Assembly (NCBI GenBank): GCA_033065855.1
Contig: JAVXUO010000253.1
Location: 186,001 to 250,000 of the forward strand
DNA from: Escallonia rubra
Taxonomy: Eukaryota > Streptophyta > Magnoliopsida > Escalloniales > Escalloniaceae
DNA length: 64,000 nucleotides
Reading direction: 5' to 3'
A program made the position numbers and the translations under genes. Position 1 is the first letter of the stretch; the number at the start of each line of letters is the position of its first letter. The notes beneath the pieces are model-generated. The model searched no databases. It was not told the origin of the DNA and worked only from the letters and a program-made list of their open reading frames with translations. Below, in pieces: positions 59,501 through 64,000 of the stretch.

Positions 59501-59826
59501 TCAAAAGCTCACTCCCCTTTGACTTCCTTTCCGCATGTGACAGCCAGCAGTAGGTTACCTGAATATGGATTAGAGTTGAGCGAGAGAAAGCACATGAATT
59601 AGATTATTGTATTGTCCATTAGAACCCCTGCGTGGGCGAATAATATTATTATGATTTTGTAGACTAAGATTTGACATTCATTTTAAATCAGTCAGTTGAG
59701 AGTTTGGTTTGATTAATGGTTTAGTTGCTATGACAGATTTATATTATTTGGTTGAATTGAGGAATTATTATCTTAGTGAACTGATCGATTGAGCGTTAAC
59801 GTTCCGGAAAATTCCGGGATGTTACA
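56597..59826 (+). mobile_element. Solo LTR of a gypsy element, 3.2 kb
   Basis: Begins TGTAACACCCCGGCC and ends CCGGGATGTTACA, flanked by TATAC at 56592-56596 and 59827-59831. No coding sequence lies inside. The length and ends fit long LTRs of Tekay-type chromoviruses. It probably arose by recombination between two LTRs. Several TTAGCGACGA words lie in its first 400 bp. Confidence 0.82.
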
Positions 59827-59899
59827 TATACAGTCTAAAAAAACTTTGTAAAACTTGATTTCTTTACATGACAAGTTAACAGTGCTGATCACGCTGGGG

Positions 59900-60430
59900 T
59901 CTTATTATTCAAAATAGTGGTGGGCACTCCATATCTCACTCAGGCAATCTACGTGTGATCATTACATGTAGAAGGAAATCAAATAAGGGTGAGCTTTTGA
60001 GAGATCAGTAAGGTCGCTGAAGGAACAAATGAAGGAATAACAAAATGATTCAAGATTTAAATAATTTTTCAAAGGATATCAAAATGAGTACATATAGTTC
60101 AAAGACAATATGGGGAAGGGTTCAAATAATCACAAACAATTTGATTACAATATGGGGAAGAGTTTCAACTCAATCTTCTTCAATCAGATATCAAAAAAAT
60201 ATTTTCAATAATTTTTAAAACAATCATTTTAAGATACAATACAAAAAAGTTTAGGAGATATTGACAATGAGCACAAGTAAAGCCACACAGCCAATGCATA
60301 AAACATAGTACATATGCATACTGTATAATACCTTGTCCATCAAGGTACTAGCCTGCATTGCATGCAGGAATAGACCATCCTTATAATGCCTTCGACATAA
60401 CAGACTCCCATGTCAATATATAGAAAACAA
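59900..60430 (-). mobile_element. Inverted LTR fragment related to the solo LTR
   Basis: On the minus strand it shares with the solo LTR the words GCGACCTTACTG, CTCAAAAGCTCAC, GGATGGTCT and CTAGTACCTTGA in the same order. It is truncated at the junction with the integrase fragment near 60440. Confidence 0.55.
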
Positions 60431-60439
60431 CAATCATTG

Positions 60440-61242
60440 AATTTGGAAGAGTTTCCAGGAGGAGTTGGGGACCAGGCTGAGCATGAGTACGGCGTTTCAT
60501 CCACAGATGAATGGACAATCCGAATGAACGATCCAAATTTTAGAGGATGTGTTAAGAGCTTGTGTCGTAGACTTTGAAGGAAATTGGGATGAACAATTAC
60601 CCTTAATTGGGTTTTTGTATAACAATAGTTATCAGACACGTATTGGTATGGCCCCGTACGAGGCATTGTATGGTCAAATGTGTTGTACACCGATTTGCTG
60701 GGATGTGGTTGGAGAGAGGTGATTATCTCGTACCGAGTTAATCAAAGAAATGGAGGATAAGGTTAAAATTATACAAGACATGCTATGGTGATAAAAGACG
60801 GAGAGCATTGGAATTCGAGGTAGGTGACCTCGTATTTTTTAAGGTGTCGCCGTGGAAAGGAATTATGCGGTTTGGAAGAAAAGGAAAATTAAGCCCTAGA
60901 TTCATCGGACCATTCAAGATCGTGTCAAGGATTGAAGCAGTAGCATATAAACTTTAACTACCCCCGGAGTTAGAACACTTGCACAATGTGTTCCATGTAT
61001 CTATGCTAAGGAAGTATGTTCCGGATCCATCACACGTAATAAAACTAGAATCAGTAGAGATTCGCGACAATTTATCATACCAAGAGGTACTTGTGGAAGC
61101 GGTTGATAGAAAAGAGCAAGTGCTCCGCTCTAAAGTAGTACCCGCGGTCAAGGTGATTTGGAAAAACCATGCAGTAGCAGAGGCCACTTAGGAGCCTGAA
61201 ACTTTGATGTGGCAAAGATATCCTCACTTATTTGTGGATTAA
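60440..61242 (+). pseudogene. Gypsy integrase and chromodomain-like end
   Basis: Reads STAFHPQMNGQSE, then TIQILEDVLRACVVDFEGNW, GMAPYEALYGQM, RFIGPFKIVSRIEAVAYKL, LHNVFHVSMLRKYVPDPSH and VPAVKVIWKNHAVAEAT. The order is that of the integrase core end, GPY/F module and C-terminal tail in Tekay-like elements. Several in-frame stops and shifts are present. It has lost its 5' two thirds at a junction with an inverted LTR fragment. Confidence 0.82.
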
Positions 61243-61269
61243 GGTGCGTTAATTTAAATTTTGAGGGCA

Positions 61270-64000
61270 ATTTTTTTTTGGGGGGGAGAGTGTAATATCC
61301 TTGTTGTTGTTTAAAAAAATAATAATTAATTAATTAATAAAAAAAAAAGGAAAAACCTGGTCTGATTTTGTGGCTACCTAAGGCAGCCACAAAAAAAAGG
61401 GAATGACACCTCATATTTCCAAGAGGTGGAGTGTGTGCATGTAGAAATAAGTGGAGGGTAAGGTGGCATGAGAGAAGGCTTACCCTGGATAGCTGTTTGA
61501 GGGAAAATTACGGGAAATACAGAAAGAATCACGAGATACTTTCAACTGAGAAATTGTAGAGGAAAAACAAAGGAAGAAAATCCAAGAAACAAAGCTCGAT
61601 TTGGAGAAAAATTGAAGAAGTTATGGACCACCAAAGTCAGGCACAAATCAGCTGCAGTGTGCGAAGTTGTGCGAAGTAGCTGATTGAGGGGGAAATTGAG
61701 GAAACTCCAAGAAGAATTTCGTGAAAGGCCAAACAAATAAGTTATACAAGGGAGAGAAAGGAAGATATTGCAACAAACAGAAAGTATTTTTGTGAAGAAT
61801 CGAAGAAGTTACGGGTCTTCAAAGTCAAGTAAAAATCAGCTTTGTGTGTGTGTGTGTGTTCTTGGTGTTTTGCTATGTGTTCGTGAGGGAAATTAGGGCT
61901 GAAATGATTATGTTATGATATGATTCCATGTTAAATGAAGTTATGGAGTTAGATAGGTGGAAACAAAGTGATTTAAAGGGAATTTGAAGAGGAATTAAAT
62001 AGTTAATGAGATAAGTTAGCATAATATGCATGTATAAGTGAAGAAGGGGAAATATTTCATGGCATGCAAACCTGAAGAATGCAGCTTGGAGTGTGGAAAG
62101 TGAAAAAAAAAAGTGTAAATTTGATCCAAAAGATATGAATAGTGACTGTAAATGTCGTTAAAAGTCTTATTCTCTAATTGATTTCAAACTTTATTTTTGA
62201 AACATGGTTGTAAGCTAGAATTTGGCCAAACACAGAAGGGAAACTCATATTCTTTTTTAAAGATATACATACTGTAAACTTTTGGGATTTTTCTGAGTTT
62301 CTTAACAATGTTAAATATATTTATCCCTGAAATAGGGTTTCGAATTTTAAACAAATATCAAATGAATGAATTTTAATCTGAAAAATTGTACTGAGACTTC
62401 ATGCAGCTGAGACACTTTAGTGTCTAAAATTTCATGACATTTGGAGCTGATTGATATATTTTTGACAAAATTGGTTCCCTAATGCTCGGTTTGGTTATCC
62501 GGGTGGGGTTTCCGAGCAAAATTTCGCCAAATGACTTTTCAGTATAAAAATCAGTTTACATTATTTTAAAAAGGTATTTTGAGCCAATTAGGAGTGTTTA
62601 TTGGTGCAGAAATCGACAGGGGTGTTTAGGCAATTTTACTTATGGCCAGGGGTGTTTTGGTAATTTTTTACACCCGGTGACGAATATTATGGAAACTCAT
62701 GGTTAAGCAGTAAGAAGTATAAGAAATGAGGAAATTGAGTAAGAAGGATGGTAGTTCGGGTGAAGCACCTTATGGGTTAGGGCAAATCCGGTAAACGGAT
62801 TACCGTTAATAAGTTGGAAACAGATAAGCGGTAAGGGAGGGGGAAGGTAAGGTTAGGTATGTTTTTGTATTTTAGGGTTGTCTAATGAGAAGGATTTTAT
62901 TTGATAGGTGATTCCATTGTTGAGAAAATCCCATCGGCTATAAAGCCAACAGGTAAGGATAGTGCGGTTCCGTTATGGTATCTGTCATTTTGCTTGGCAT
63001 ACCATGTTGATGATGCTTGTGTTGAACTCCTATATTTATGTTGGAATACCGGTTGACCTTATGACCCGGTACTTCTTGTTGACTTGTGCTGTTGAGGACT
63101 TAAGGTAGAATAAATTTTCTTAGTCCGCCCTATAATAAGCCTGAAAGCGTTGTTGATGACTTATGATCGAAAACACTCTCTAAGTCTGCTCATTTGATGA
63201 AAACCGTCCCCTAATCTGGACAAGACTGAAATGAACACCCCATATGAAGGGGCGTCATTAAGTGGAGGGCCAGTGAAGTGAAGTAATTGGCGGTCAGTGA
63301 AAAAGAAAATAAATGACAAAAAGGGGATGAAGTGCGCTAGAGTCTGTTATGTCGTGTCGAGTCAAGCATACATTGCAATTGATTGTATTTGATGTTGTTG
63401 AATTTATTATCTTGTTATTCTCATGATGATTATTGCTTTACTTTTTTTTTTTGCATTGCACTTGTATTTTCCATGTGTCTGTCCAAGTGGAAATGATGAT
63501 GTTTTGTTGGGCTTGAGCCGCTCAGTCTGAACAAAGGTGATGCAACAAGATGGTTGTAAATATTCGTTCTTGGCATCCTTAAATCCTTTGCCTTCGTTGA
63601 AAATTCATGATCGATTCTCTGATAATTTCGAAAGGGTGGTACGTTGTACTCCTCGTATTATCCTTACTGGGTGATTTGCGCTCATTCCTTATCTCATGTG
63701 TTTTTCAGGTACTAGGTTTGAACAAGGAGAGACCTCGGGTGAAGTAAAGAGAAATTATGCTGAGGTTCTGTGAGGAAATATAACGCCACGATGATGTAAA
63801 TTTGGTGTAAATATTAAGTTGTGTTATGTTACGCAGTTTCCGCTACAGTATAATGTGTACTCAAGGAAAATTTTTGTAAGGACGTGTTGTGACGTTCCTT
63901 TATGATTTTAAGGTTGTAGTTTCTCTGTGTTGTATTTAAGGTTGTAACATTGACAGGATTGACATCTCAACTCTGGTGACGTCAATTGGGTTGGAGGTGT
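61270..64000 (+). mobile_element. Polypurine tract and 3' LTR, running off the window
   Basis: A T-run followed by GGGGGGGAGAG (to 61290) directly precedes TGTAATATCC at 61291, the LTR start. The window stops at GGTTGGAGGTGT, which looks like the last bases before a usual GTTACA end, so the LTR is probably about 2.7 kb. No coding sequence is present. Confidence 0.72.

Overview
The window is nuclear DNA of a flowering plant, most likely a eudicot; the species cannot be named from the sequence. The evidence is spliced genes with GT-AG introns, Tourist and Stowaway MITEs, hAT, Mutator-like and CACTA elements, LINEs, and Ty1/copia and Ty3/gypsy retroelements. A plant-type MYND-finger ubiquitin protease gene and a plant mobile domain relic point the same way.

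The one gene that looks intact is a ubiquitin-specific protease of the UBP18/UBP19 kind on the minus strand. I rebuilt it as 11 coding exons between 44443 (ATG) and 3791 (TGA). Exon phases agree at every junction, all ten introns are GT-AG, and the total is 3192 nt, giving 1063 residues. The order is a membrane anchor, a MYND zinc finger, a complete UCH catalytic domain (Cys164, His420, Asp436), and a 604-residue tail encoded by the last exon. That tail carries at least four degenerate copies of one module and is the most unusual protein feature here. The gene covers 40.7 kb because introns 1, 6, 7, 8 and 10 are long; introns 1, 7, 8 and 10 hold recognisable transposable elements and intron 6 holds an internal duplication.

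Left edge (1-3.7 kb): a broken Myb/SANT-like gene whose 3' part is tandemly duplicated with no difference seen, then a Tourist-like MITE. Gene region (3.8-44.4 kb): intron 10 has a TIR element. Intron 8 has a hAT element splitting an older ORF, a LINE ORF1 relic, a TIR element and the 5' end of a gypsy element. Intron 7 has a TRIM-like solo LTR, two Stowaways, a Tourist-like MITE, a LINE and two hAT elements with perfect 8-bp target duplications. Intron 1 has a decayed chromovirus with a MITE in one LTR, and a Mutator-like element with a hAT inside it.

Right part (44.4-64 kb): a TA microsatellite, a hairpin array, a plant mobile domain pseudogene cut by a 3.9-kb hAT with a broken transposase, the 3' end of a Tat-like gypsy element, CACTA ends, a Tourist MITE with a Stowaway inside it, copia debris, a 3.2-kb solo LTR with its target duplication, and the integrase end plus 3' LTR of another gypsy element running to the edge. 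I found no defence island, CRISPR array, rRNA or tRNA gene. The best candidates for something undescribed are the repeat-built tail of the protease and the hairpin array before the plant mobile domain relic.
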